The position numbers were made by a program, and so were the translations under genes. A DNA stretch of 64,000 nucleotides from Sheuella amnicola (lineage in GTDB: Bacteria; Pseudomonadota; Gammaproteobacteria; Burkholderiales; Burkholderiaceae_B): assembly GCF_010499255.1 (NCBI RefSeq), contig NZ_JAAGRN010000001.1:372001-436000 (forward strand), written 5' to 3'. Below are positions 27,288 to 36,734 of this stretch, piece by piece (within the stretch, counting starts at the first letter, position 1; every line of letters begins with the position of its first letter). The notes below the pieces were generated by a model. The model was not told the origin of the DNA. It was given only the letters and a program-made list of their open reading frames with translations, and made no database searches.

Positions 27288-28211
27288 TCAGGAAATAAAA
27301 AAAAGATTGCGGCACGTACGCATGTAGCCCTCATCCGCCAAAGCGACATCCAATGAGTACGTTGCCAGGTCATCAGCCATTGCATCGATCAGGGGGTCTT
27401 TAGATTGCAACATCAGTTTCAAATAACCCTTGCAATCATCGCAGCATTCGCCTTGAACAGCATCATCACGCGTACGACCGAACATTGAAACCTCTTTGGG
27501 CGTATCGCAGTTAGTGCAACGGGCTCGAGGGGCGTACCACTCCGCATTGCATAAAGAGCAATTCAAATATCGATGACCTGCACGATCTCCCATTCTGATC
27601 GTACTGGCCACTGGATGTGATCCGCACACCGGACATAGACCAGATTCACCATGATGCAATGATACGAGCGACTCGAGTTGTCTTGCCCGAACTGTCCAGA
27701 TCACTTGCAATGCGGCACCAATAAAAGGCGCGTATTCAACAGTCACTTTCGCATCATCAGCCTCTAGCATGGCATGCGCCTGGGCCATCTGGTCCTGAGG
27801 CGCAAGTTTCAGCAGCCCTTCTACAGCTTGCAAAACTTTTTCAGATGAATTGACTTGCTTGATTGCCTTGCAAATCGATGACAACACCGAAGTGAAATTC
27901 GGCCCCGGCTGAGCGGATGAAATCGAAAGCGGAGGCATATGATGCTTGAAGGATTCGCGCACCACATGCTCGGATACCGGTGCTGAATCGACAAGATTCA
28001 AACTGGCCGCCTGGGCGCGCGACAATTGTGCGCAAAACTCAAGCCACGGCGATCCTTGTTCCCGCACGGACAACTGATCAAGGCGAGCGGCTCGGTCAGT
28101 GAAGAGAGATTTCGCATCAGCCAACACCAACAAAGGTGTATCGTCATCGGGCATCCCCTGAATTTCGCCAGGCTGAATAATTTTTACGGCTGAAACCGTC
28201 ATAGCATCCAC
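27288..28211 (-). CDS. fdhE: FdhE, formate dehydrogenase accessory protein
   Basis: 307 residues, normal for FdhE, a rubredoxin-like iron protein needed for formation of active respiratory formate dehydrogenase. The C-terminal half holds paired cysteines: CPVCGSHPVAS, YLNCSLCNAEWYAPRARCTNCD and GECCDDCKGYLK. It starts 26 bases upstream of selA and lies 70 bases after fdoI, with a terminator-like hairpin between. The usual sulfurtransferase partner FdhD is not encoded in the window. Confidence 0.93.
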   Translation of the reverse strand: MDAMTVSAVKIIQPGEIQGMPDDDTPLLVLADAKSLFTDRAARLDQLSVREQGSPWLEFCAQLSRAQAASLNLVDSAPVSEHVVRESFKHHMPPLSISSAQPGPNFTSVLSSICKAIKQVNSSEKVLQAVEGLLKLAPQDQMAQAHAMLEADDAKVTVEYAPFIGAALQVIWTVRARQLESLVSLHHGESGLCPVCGSHPVASTIRMGDRAGHRYLNCSLCNAEWYAPRARCTNCDTPKEVSMFGRTRDDAVQGECCDDCKGYLKLMLQSKDPLIDAMADDLATYSLDVALADEGYMRTCRNLFFIS

Positions 28212-28213
28212 TC

Positions 28214-28265
28214 AAATAAAAAGGACCGGAATCGCAAGCATATCAGTGTTTGCGCGTTCCGATCC
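28214..28265 (-). terminator. Terminator or attenuator between fdoI and fdhE
   Basis: On the minus strand an imperfect stem (GGA-CGGAA-CGCAA segments pairing across an 11-12 base loop, with small bulges) is followed by TTTTTATTT. It fits a rho-independent terminator downstream of fdoI, and would reduce read-through into fdhE-selA-selB-selC. Confidence 0.6.
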
Positions 28266-28281
28266 GACCTGTCAACAACAA

Positions 28282-28908
28282 CTATTTCTGACCGGTTTCT
28301 TCCTTGTACCAACCGGGATGATGCTTGCGTGCCCAGGCACGGCTAACCATTCCGGTTTTCATGGCCGACAAAGTGCCTTTGACCCAAATCGCCGCGTACA
28401 CATGGACGATCACGGTGATTATCAACGCCCAGGCAGCAATCGCATGCACAACAGCCGCGATGCGTCTGACATCGACAGTGAAGTACTGGGAGAAATATGG
28501 ACGCCAGAACATCACGCCCGTAACCACCAAGGCAATCAGCGAAATCACCATCACCCAGAAGGCTACTTTCTGGCCACCGTTATAGCGCCCGACTTCCGGC
28601 AGGCGCTCTTCATGATTGCCTATCACATCTCCTATCTGCTTTAACCACTGACGATCGTTCTTGGTGATGAGGTTGTGATGCCAGAATCGGAAGAACATTC
28701 CGACAAACGCGACGAACATGACCGCACCGAAAAACGGATGCAGAATGCGCGTCCAAGACCCACCACCGAAAAGAACCGTCAGCCCGAACATAGACGGATG
28801 AAACAGCGCCAGACCGGACAAGCCGGCGACCACGAACAACAAGGCCACTACCATGTGATTCAGACGTTGCGACCCGGTGTAACGAACCAAACCGTTTTGA
28901 TTAGACAT
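28282..28908 (-). CDS. fdoI: Formate dehydrogenase gamma subunit, cytochrome b556
   Basis: 208 residues, an integral membrane cytochrome with four predicted helices (about 20-38, 55-72, 112-132, 148-170). Histidines suited to heme b ligation are in RLNHM, HPFFG and the helix HAIAAWALIITVIVHVYAA. It passes electrons from the beta subunit to the quinone pool. It starts 11 bases after fdoH. fdnI would be an equally valid name. Confidence 0.94.
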   Translation of the reverse strand: MSNQNGLVRYTGSQRLNHMVVALLFVVAGLSGLALFHPSMFGLTVLFGGGSWTRILHPFFGAVMFVAFVGMFFRFWHHNLITKNDRQWLKQIGDVIGNHEERLPEVGRYNGGQKVAFWVMVISLIALVVTGVMFWRPYFSQYFTVDVRRIAAVVHAIAAWALIITVIVHVYAAIWVKGTLSAMKTGMVSRAWARKHHPGWYKEETGQK

Positions 28909-28919
28909 GGTTGTTCTCC

Positions 28920-29804
28920 TTAAGCCTTGTGCTGTTCATCTGATTCATCTTCTTCGACCGTATTCGGCCCCTTGACCGCATAGTGCAGTACGCCGGCAAA
29001 GGCGGCTGCAGCCATGGAAATCAAGGCGATCGGTTTCATGATCCCTTTCCAGAGACCCACGGTCGGAGCGATGGTCGGATCGGCCGGTAATCCGCTGTAC
29101 GCAGTCGGTTTGTCGCCATGAGGCAATACGTACATGACATGCGTGCCACCCACTCCTTTCGGGTTGTAGAGTGTCGCCTTGTCGTATCCGCGGCCCTTGA
29201 GGTCCTTGATCCTTTCGTTCGCGTACTGGATACGCTCTTCTTTGGGACCAAAGGTCAGCGCCTGTGTCGGACATGATTTAACACAGGCCGGATCCTGCCC
29301 TTCGGATACGCGATCCGAACACAGAGTGCACTTGGTCGCCTTGTTAGTCACAGGAGAAATGCGCGGCACATCGAACGGACATCCAGCAGTGCAATAACCA
29401 CAGCCGATGCACTTGTCGGAATTGAAATCCACAATGCCGTTATCTAGTTTGATAATGGCACCGGGACTCGGACAAGACTTCAGACAGCCCGGATCCTCAC
29501 AGTGCATGCAGCCGTCTTTGCGTATCAACCAATCGATTCCGCCTTGGGCGTTTTCGATTTCGTTGAACTTCATGACAGTCCAGGCCTGAGGTGTCAGATC
29601 GGTCGGGTTGTTGTAAGTGCCGTTGTTCTCGCCGATGGGAGGACGCGTGTCATTCCATTCCATACAGGCGACCTGACATGCCTTGCAACCGATACATGTA
29701 GAAATATCGATCAGCTTGGCGACTTTTGTCGTCTTGGCCGCATCTGCAGGTGGTTTCATTGTCGTGGCGGATGAGGCGACGACGTGTAATGCTTGCTTAG
29801 CCAT
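28920..29804 (-). CDS. fdoH: Formate dehydrogenase beta subunit, iron-sulfur
   Basis: 294 residues with four ferredoxin-type cysteine groups binding 4Fe-4S clusters: CIGCKACQVACMEWND, CMHCEDPGCLKSCPSPGA, CIGCGYCTAGCPFDVP and CTLCSDRVSEGQDPACVKSC. A C-terminal membrane helix (around 250-272) anchors it to the periplasmic face beside the gamma subunit. There is no signal peptide, as expected because it is exported with the Tat-carrying alpha subunit. It starts 11 bases after the fdoG stop. Confidence 0.96.
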   Translation of the reverse strand: MAKQALHVVASSATTMKPPADAAKTTKVAKLIDISTCIGCKACQVACMEWNDTRPPIGENNGTYNNPTDLTPQAWTVMKFNEIENAQGGIDWLIRKDGCMHCEDPGCLKSCPSPGAIIKLDNGIVDFNSDKCIGCGYCTAGCPFDVPRISPVTNKATKCTLCSDRVSEGQDPACVKSCPTQALTFGPKEERIQYANERIKDLKGRGYDKATLYNPKGVGGTHVMYVLPHGDKPTAYSGLPADPTIAPTVGLWKGIMKPIALISMAAAAFAGVLHYAVKGPNTVEEDESDEQHKA

Positions 29805-29815
29805 GTCGTCTCTCC

Positions 29816-32800
29816 TTATGCCTTTTCAATGTTAACCAGGAAAGCCTTGAATTCAGGCGTCTGGGAGTTCGCGTCGCCGACAAACGGAGTCAGCGTATTG
29901 GCAAGCTGGGTCTGCTTAGTCTGCCCCTTGAATCCGAAATGGATCGGTATGCCGACGTGGTGAACAGTCTTGCCATCAACCTTCAGTCCCTTCATGCGAA
30001 TCGTCACAACCGCCTTGGCATGCACCCAACCGCGAGCAGATGTCACCTTGACGCGATCACCGCCCTTGATGCCCTTTTCCTTGGCAAGCGCTTCGCTGAT
30101 TTCAACGAAGGACTCAGGCTGAATTATGGCATTGAGCTGAGCATGCTTGGTCCAGTAATGGAAGTGCTCCACCAAGCGATAAGTTGTCGCTGCGTAAGGA
30201 AAGTCCTTACTACTGCCAAAGACTTCCATGTCACCCTTGTAGACGCGGGCGGCAGGATTGGACTTGACCTTGGGATTGTTAGGATGCAGCGGGTTCTTAT
30301 CCAAGGGGGACTCGAACGGCTCGTAATGTTCGGGGAACGGGCCATCCGCCATGGCAGGCGCAAACAAACGCGCCACCCCTTCAGGATTCATGATGAAGGG
30401 CATGACGTTCTCGTCCGGTTTTGCATTAGGACGCATATCCGGCACATCGGCCCCACCCCACTTATCGCCTTCCCACTTCAACACGACACGGTTCGGATCC
30501 CAAGGCTTACCTTGCAAATCGGCCGAAGCGCGGTTGTAGATAATGCGACGGTTGGCTGGCCACGCAAAGCCCCACTTGAGCGTTTGGCCCAAGCCCTGGC
30601 TGGAGGCATCGGTCGGATCGCGGCGGGCTGTCATATTGCCGTCCTTGTTCCACATGCCCGAATAAATCCAGTTGCCACAGGCCGTTTCGCCCTTATCGGA
30701 CAATTGTGCAAAGCCCATCAATTGTTGTCCGGCGGGAACGATCACATTACCTGCAGCGTCCTTGAGGTCGACCAACGCGCGACCGCTGATTTCGCGAGCA
30801 ACTTCAGAAGCATCAGGATTGAGCTTGTTGGTGTAATTCCAGGTCAGATTCAAAATCGGATCAGGAAACGCGCCACCTTCGGCTGCATACATATCGCGCA
30901 GCTTGCTGAACAATGTGCCTATGATTTCCTGGTCGCCCTTTGACTCTCCGGGACCATCGGCGCCCTTCCAGTGCCACTGAATGACGCGTCCTGAGTTTGT
31001 GAACGATCCATCTTGTTCAGCAAAACAGGTAGCCGGCAAGCGGAACACCTCAGTCTGAATGGAAGCGGAATCAACGTTGTTGTAGTCGCCGTAATTTTTC
31101 CAGAACTCGCCCGTTTCGGTGGCCAGTGGGTCGATCACGACAAGATACTTCAACTTCGAAAGCGCGGCACCAATCTTGTTCTTGTTCGCAACAGCTGCAA
31201 GAGGATTGAAACCGGAACTGATGAAGCCTTCCATCTTGCCCTGATGCATCCGCTCGAAAATGGCAAGCACATCATAAGCAGCATCGCGCTTTGGCACCCA
31301 GTCATAACAATAGTTATTGTCCGCGGTTGCCTTATCGCCATACCAGGCTTTCATCAAACTGTTGAACCATTTCGGGAAGTTCTGCGGGAAGTTCATCTGC
31401 CCCGGTCGCAAGGCTTTTGGCGTGCGCGCATTGCGGTACGTTTCGTAGTCCTTGTCCGCCTCAGTCGGTGAAGACAGATAGCCAGGCAATACCTCCGAGT
31501 ACAGGCACATGTCTGTAATGCCCTGAACGTTGGCATGACCGCGCAAAGCGTTGACGCCACCACCTGCCATACCCATATTGCCCAGAAGCAGTTGGATAAT
31601 GGCCATGGTACGGATGTTTTCCGAACCAACCGTGTGTTGAGTCCATCCGAGCGCGTACAAGATCGTCATCGTCTTGTCCGGGCCTGCGGTGCTTGCAATC
31701 ATCTCGCACACTTTCAGGAATTGATCCTTTGGCGTGCCGGTGATGTTGCTCACTACATCCGGCGTGTAACGCGAGTAATGCTTCTTCATCAACTGGAAGA
31801 CGCAATTCGGATCCTGCAAGGTCGGATCAACCTTGGCGAATCCATCTTCCATCTGATATGTCCACGTACCTTTTGAATAGGCGCGCTTGCTTTCGTCGTA
31901 TCCGCTGAATAAACCGTCTTTGAACGAGAATTCAGGATTGATCAGAAAAGCGGCATTGGTGTAATTGTTGACATACTCGTGATGAATCTTGTCGTTTTCG
32001 ATCAGGTAGCGAATAACGCCGCCCAAAAAGGCAATGTCCGCGCCAACACGAATCGGAGCGTAATAATCGGACACGGCAGCCGATCGCGTATAACGCGGAT
32101 CAACCACAACAAGCTTTGCGCCGCGCTTTGCCTTGGCCTGAATGACCCATTTGAAACCGCAAGGATGTGCCTCGGCAGCATTGCCACCCATCACAAGCAC
32201 AAGATCAGCGTTCTTGATGTCAACCCAGTGGTTGGTCATCGAACCACGCCCAAACGTCGGAGCCAGACTGGCTACCGTCGGAGCGTGTCAGATACGCGCT
32301 TGTGTATCGAGTGCGACAACACCAAGAGAGCGCAATACTTTTGCGCTCAAGTAGCCGGCTTCATTATTCGAAGCCGAACTGACGAGCATGCCGAAAGTAT
32401 TCCAGCGATTAACTGTAACGCCATCCGCGTTCTTGGTGATGAAATTCTTGTCGCGATCAGCCTTCATGCGCTTGGCGATACGCGTCAAAGCCTCGTCCCA
32501 TGAAATCCGCTTCCACTCTTTCGAGCCGGGTTCGCGTACTTCGGGAAACTTAAGACGATCGGGACTCTCGATCATTTCGAGAAGACCAGCACCCTTAGGG
32601 CACAAAGTACCCTTGTTCACGGGATTATCGGGATCACCCTCGACGTGCATGACTTTAAGCTTGCCGTCCTGTGTCTTCTTGCTGTAGAGAAGCACACCGC
32701 AGCTAACGGAGCAGTACGGACAGGTACTGCGTGTTTCAGTCGTTTTTTCAAGTTTGTTGGGTTTGCTGAAGACTGGATCCGCAGCATGTGCCAGTCCCAT

Positions 32801-32878
32801 GACCGACATGCTGCTTGCACCGAGCCCTGCACCCGTCACCTGAAAAAATTGACGTCGTGTCAATTTTATTTGGGACAT
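29816..32878 (-). CDS. fdoG: Formate dehydrogenase alpha subunit, selenocysteine-containing, Tat-exported
   Basis: One gene of 1020 residues read through an in-frame UGA at 32290-32288, which encodes Sec197. Sequence on both sides matches FdnG/FdoG: LDTQARI-Sec-HAPTVASLAPTFGRG, then MTNHWVDIKNADLVLVMGGN. Residues 1-32 are a Tat signal (LTRRQFFQVTG). A 4Fe-4S cluster motif C-x2-C-x3-C with a distal Cys (STCPYCSVSCG, TLCPKGAG) precedes the bis-MGD molybdopterin domains. It oxidises formate to CO2 in the periplasm. Standard gene calling would split it into pieces of 196 and 807 residues. A SECIS hairpin and sel genes downstream support Sec insertion. Confidence 0.97.
32245..32290 (-). promoter_or_regulatory. 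SECIS element of fdoG
   Basis: Directly after the UGA the mRNA folds as a bacterial SECIS. A lower stem CACGC/GCGTG is topped by an upper stem CGG-U-AGCC closing on GGCTCCG with an AGUCU loop (32269-32265) and one bulged U (32274). The bulged U and the GUCU loop core are the features SelB recognises in E. coli fdhF and fdnG. Confidence 0.88.
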
Positions 32879-32911
32879 CAGAGTCTCCTAGATCGTGAAA
32901 ACTACCTACCG

Positions 32912-32940
32912 ATTCTACGCCCAGTCAACAGAGAGCTCAA
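32912..32940 (-). promoter_or_regulatory. Sigma70-type promoter of fdoG
   Basis: The minus strand has TTGAGC-N17-TAGAAT, four and five matches to the -35 and -10 consensus with ideal spacing. The start would be near 32905. An AGGAGA ribosome site lies five bases before the fdoG ATG at 32878. No clear FNR-type palindrome was found in the 117-base gap. Confidence 0.5.
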
Positions 32941-32995
32941 TTACTTTTAATTATATTTATATAATATTTAGCGATAACCCTAATAAAGATCGAGA

Positions 32996-34624
32996 TCAGT
33001 ACCCAACCGCCTGACCATCCCTTCGACTGTCGCTGGCGACTACGTATCCATCTTCGAAGTTTTCAGAAAGGCGCCAGATGAACTGACCCGATCCGAAATC
33101 CATGTAGGGATCTTCGATTGTTTTTAACGTATGGCCCATCGCTGCCAGGCCGGCAATCGTATCGGCGCGCATGGTCGATTCGACATCTAGCGTGAAATCC
33201 CGATTGAGTTTCCACCTTGGCGCGCAGCATGCAGCCTGAGGCTGCTGATCATAATCAAGCATCCGCACGACCGTCTGCACATGGCCTTGTGGCTGAATGT
33301 CTCCACCCATCACGCCAAAGCTCATCACAGGCACGCCGTCCGCGCGTGTCAAAAAGCCCGGAATAATCGTATGAAAAGGTTTTTTATGTCCTGCCACGGC
33401 ATTCGGAGAGTTTGGGTTCATCGAAAACCCAACGCCGCGATTTTGCAAGCTAACACCTGTCCCAGGAACAACCACTCCCGAACCGAATCCCATGTAATTG
33501 GACTGGATGAAAGAAATCATCATCCCGCTTTCGTCGGCGGCTGTCAGATAAATCGTGCCACCTGATGCCGGCAATCCGGCCGGAAAATGTGTAGCCTTTT
33601 TCATGTCGATCAACTTGGCTCGGGAAGCAAGATAATCCGGGCTGAGCATTTGCTCCGGAGTCACCTCCATGCTGCGCGGATCGGACACATAACGATATAA
33701 GTCCGCCATAGCGAGCTTCATTGCTTCAATCTGTAAATGTTGCGACGCAACAGAATCGACCGGCAAGCTTTTCAGGTCGAACTGATCAAGTATGCCGAGT
33801 GCCATCAAAGCGGATATACCCTGACCGTTCGGGGGAATCTCGTGCAGAGTATAGCCACGATAATTCTTGGAGATCGGCTTGACCCATTCCGGACGATAAC
33901 TGCTCAGATCATCAAGCGTATGCACTCCGCCATGCTGGCGAATCCAGTTAACGATCTTCTCTGCAGTCTCGCCCTCGTAAAGATCCCTGCCATGCGTGGC
34001 GCCAATTCGTCTCAGTGTGTCGGCGGCATCCTTGAATTGAAAGCGTTCCCCCACATTTGGAGCTCTGCCGTTAGGCATGAAGGCCTGCGCGAATCCTGGT
34101 TGATCCCTCAGCTCAGGAACGGCAGCGGCCCATTTTTGAGCAACAACGGGCGGGACAGCATAACCTCGCTCGGCAATTTCGATTGCAGGTTCCATCAGAT
34201 CAGCAAAAGGAAGCTTGCCGAACTTTTCATGCAGCGCGGCCCAGCCTGCCACCACACCCGGGACGGTTATCGCATCCACACCTCGTTTGGGCGCTTTAGC
34301 AAAGCCTTGAGCGTCCACCCCATACTTGTTCTTGAAATAATCGATATTCCAGGCTTGAGGCGCATAACCTGAAGAATTCAGTCCATGCAATTCCTTACCA
34401 TCCCAGACAATGGCAAACGCATCGCCGCCCATGCCGCACGAGACCGGCTCAACCAAAGTGATTGCCGCAGCCGCAGCTATTGCGGCATCGACGGCCGAAC
34501 CTCCCTTGAGCAACATGCGCAAGCCAGCCTGAGCAGCAAGCGGATGCGAAGTGGACACGACATTTCGAGCGAACAAAGGAATACGAACCGTTGGGTACGG
34601 ATTGGACCAGTTAAATGATTTCAT
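32996..34624 (-). CDS. Gamma-glutamyltransferase family protein, cytosolic (YwrD-like)
   Basis: 542 residues without a signal peptide. GGT family features are VVSTSHPLAAQAGLRMLLKGGSAVDAAIA at the N-terminus, VEPVSCGMGGDAFAI, PPNGQGISALMALGIL, the processing-site region SGGTIYLTAADESG with Thr357 at the nucleophile position, and FHTIIPGFLTRADG. In this subgroup the usual TTHFS is replaced by TIYLT, as in YwrD-like proteins whose substrate is uncertain. It starts six bases after the PII gene, so nadE-PII-ggt is probably one transcript. It is clearly distinct from the exported ggt at 7618. Confidence 0.88.
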   Translation of the reverse strand: MKSFNWSNPYPTVRIPLFARNVVSTSHPLAAQAGLRMLLKGGSAVDAAIAAAAAITLVEPVSCGMGGDAFAIVWDGKELHGLNSSGYAPQAWNIDYFKNKYGVDAQGFAKAPKRGVDAITVPGVVAGWAALHEKFGKLPFADLMEPAIEIAERGYAVPPVVAQKWAAAVPELRDQPGFAQAFMPNGRAPNVGERFQFKDAADTLRRIGATHGRDLYEGETAEKIVNWIRQHGGVHTLDDLSSYRPEWVKPISKNYRGYTLHEIPPNGQGISALMALGILDQFDLKSLPVDSVASQHLQIEAMKLAMADLYRYVSDPRSMEVTPEQMLSPDYLASRAKLIDMKKATHFPAGLPASGGTIYLTAADESGMMISFIQSNYMGFGSGVVVPGTGVSLQNRGVGFSMNPNSPNAVAGHKKPFHTIIPGFLTRADGVPVMSFGVMGGDIQPQGHVQTVVRMLDYDQQPQAACCAPRWKLNRDFTLDVESTMRADTIAGLAAMGHTLKTIEDPYMDFGSGQFIWRLSENFEDGYVVASDSRRDGQAVGY

Positions 34625-34630
34625 GATTTA

Positions 34631-34978
<348 letters not shown>

Positions 34979-35010
34979 TCAATAAAAGAAAATAATGTGG
35001 AAGACTTAGC

Positions 35011-36651
35011 TCAGGCTGATTCACGGAATCCGTTGGACAAAGGATAACGCCAATCCCGGCCGAACGCGCGATTGGTGATTCTGGTTCCTGGAGGACTTTG
35101 ACGACGCTTGTATTCGTTGATGCGAATCAGTCTGACAATCTGCTCCACTGCTGCTTTGTCGAATCCCGCTGCAACAAGGTCTGCGGGGGACTGATTGCGC
35201 TCCACATAGCCTTCGATGATTCCATCAATGACATCGTATTCGGGCAAATTGTCTTGGTCGGTCTGATCAGGTCGCAGTTCAGCCGAAGGCGGACGGGTAA
35301 TGATTCGTTCGGGAATCACGTCGCTGATCGAATTGCGCCATCTGGCTAAACGATATACGAGTGTTTTTGCCACATCTTTCAGTACAGCATATCCACCCGC
35401 CATGTCGCCATATAAAGTGCAGTATCCCGTGGACAATTCCGATTTGTTTCCGGTTGTCATCACAAGATGGCCAAATTTATTGGAAAGAGACATCAATAGC
35501 AGGCCGCGAACGCGTGCCTGGATATTCTCTTCGGTCGTGTCATGTCCCCGACCACGAAACAACGGCTTCAAAGTGGATTCGAACAGTGAGGACAAATCGG
35601 CAATCGCTACTTCGTCGTATTGCACACCTAGACGCTTGACCATGTCCCGTGAATCGATTTGGGAAATGTCCGCGGTGTAACGGGAAGGCATCATGACGGC
35701 ATGAACACGGTCTGCACCCAGCGCATCTACGGCAATGGCTAGAACAACGGCTGAATCAATCCCCCCCGACAAACCGAGAATGACTGATTTAAAACCATTT
35801 TTTTCAACATAATCGGCCAGACCAAGCTTAAGCGCCTCCCAGACCTGCCATTCGATACAGTCCCGACCGGATGCAGGCTTGATTTCAGGATCAACCGGTT
35901 TGATTGAACCATCCGCTTGAACATCGATACATTTAAGATCTTCGGAAAAATAAGCCAACTCGGCCGCAACCCGGCCATCGGATGAAATGGCAAATGAAGC
36001 GCCTTCGAAAACGAGCTCGTCTTGCGCACCGTACATATTCGAATACAACAGCGCGCATCCCGTGCGCGCGACGCTGCGCTTCATGGCTTCGATCCGCTGG
36101 GATTGCTTGCCGATACTGTAGGGCGATGCGTTTGGATCGAGCAGAACCTTGGCGCCTAGCTCTGCAGCCGCCTTGGGTGCGGCTTCAAACCAGGCATCTT
36201 CACATATGATGAGTCCAAAACATACATCGCCCACGTTAAAAGTAAATGGGCGGTTATCGGACTTGAAATAACGTTTTTCATCGAAAACCAGGTAATTGGG
36301 TAGTTCCCGCTTGTAATACGTTCCAACCACTTTGCCTTCAGACAGCACGGTAGCCGCATTGAGCAAACCATCCGCAGTCAGTACCGGGTGCCCGACAATC
36401 ACATGCAATCCGGCAAGAGGGGCTAAATCGACTCGCAGTCGATCAAGGGCCTTGTTGCATTGATCCACGAAGGATGGCCGCAGAAGAAGGTCCTCCGGGG
36501 TATATCCACACAAAGATAGCTCCGGACACAGAACAACTTGTGCCCCCTGTTTGGCCGCAGTGCGGGAAACTTCAAGAATTTTCGACGCATTACCGGGCAT
36601 ATCCCCGACAGCTACGCTGATTTGTGCAATGGCTACCCTGACCGCGGTCAT
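35011..36651 (-). CDS. nadE: NAD+ synthase, glutamine-hydrolysing
   Basis: 546 residues, two domains. The N-terminal nitrilase-type glutaminase (about 1-260) shows its Glu in CPELSLCGYTPEDLL, Lys in YYKRELPNY and Cys in LIICEDAWF. The C-terminal synthetase has the pyrophosphatase loop LGLSGGIDSAVVLAI near 290, then TTGNKSELSTGYCTLYGDMAGGYAVLKD. It makes NAD+ from deamido-NAD+ with glutamine as nitrogen donor. Its glutamine dependence fits its position upstream of PII. Confidence 0.96.
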   Translation of the reverse strand: MTAVRVAIAQISVAVGDMPGNASKILEVSRTAAKQGAQVVLCPELSLCGYTPEDLLLRPSFVDQCNKALDRLRVDLAPLAGLHVIVGHPVLTADGLLNAATVLSEGKVVGTYYKRELPNYLVFDEKRYFKSDNRPFTFNVGDVCFGLIICEDAWFEAAPKAAAELGAKVLLDPNASPYSIGKQSQRIEAMKRSVARTGCALLYSNMYGAQDELVFEGASFAISSDGRVAAELAYFSEDLKCIDVQADGSIKPVDPEIKPASGRDCIEWQVWEALKLGLADYVEKNGFKSVILGLSGGIDSAVVLAIAVDALGADRVHAVMMPSRYTADISQIDSRDMVKRLGVQYDEVAIADLSSLFESTLKPLFRGRGHDTTEENIQARVRGLLLMSLSNKFGHLVMTTGNKSELSTGYCTLYGDMAGGYAVLKDVAKTLVYRLARWRNSISDVIPERIITRPPSAELRPDQTDQDNLPEYDVIDGIIEGYVERNQSPADLVAAGFDKAAVEQIVRLIRINEYKRRQSPPGTRITNRAFGRDWRYPLSNGFRESA

Positions 36652-36719
36652 GTTGAATCCGGATATTCAAGTTGATATTGAAAAAATTATCGCACGCAAC
36701 AACGATCCATGCCGCGATC

Positions 36720-36725
36720 TATAAT
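36720..36725 (+). promoter_or_regulatory. Possible -10 element of argH
   Basis: TATAAT is a perfect -10 hexamer. No good -35 lies 17 bases upstream (caacaa region). Transcription would begin around 36732, only about three bases before the argH ATG at 36735, which would make the mRNA leaderless or nearly so. Confidence 0.3.
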
Positions 36726-36734
36726 TTACAAATC

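Noticed and set aside
29939-30943. Long plus-strand open frame opposite fdoG
   Set aside because: It is antisense to a highly conserved gene and its product matches nothing I recognise; it reflects codon bias of fdoG.
32239-32290. fdoG appearing as two broken genes (premature stop)
   Set aside because: The UGA is at the family's Sec position, is followed by a SECIS hairpin, and selA, selB and tRNA-Sec are adjacent.
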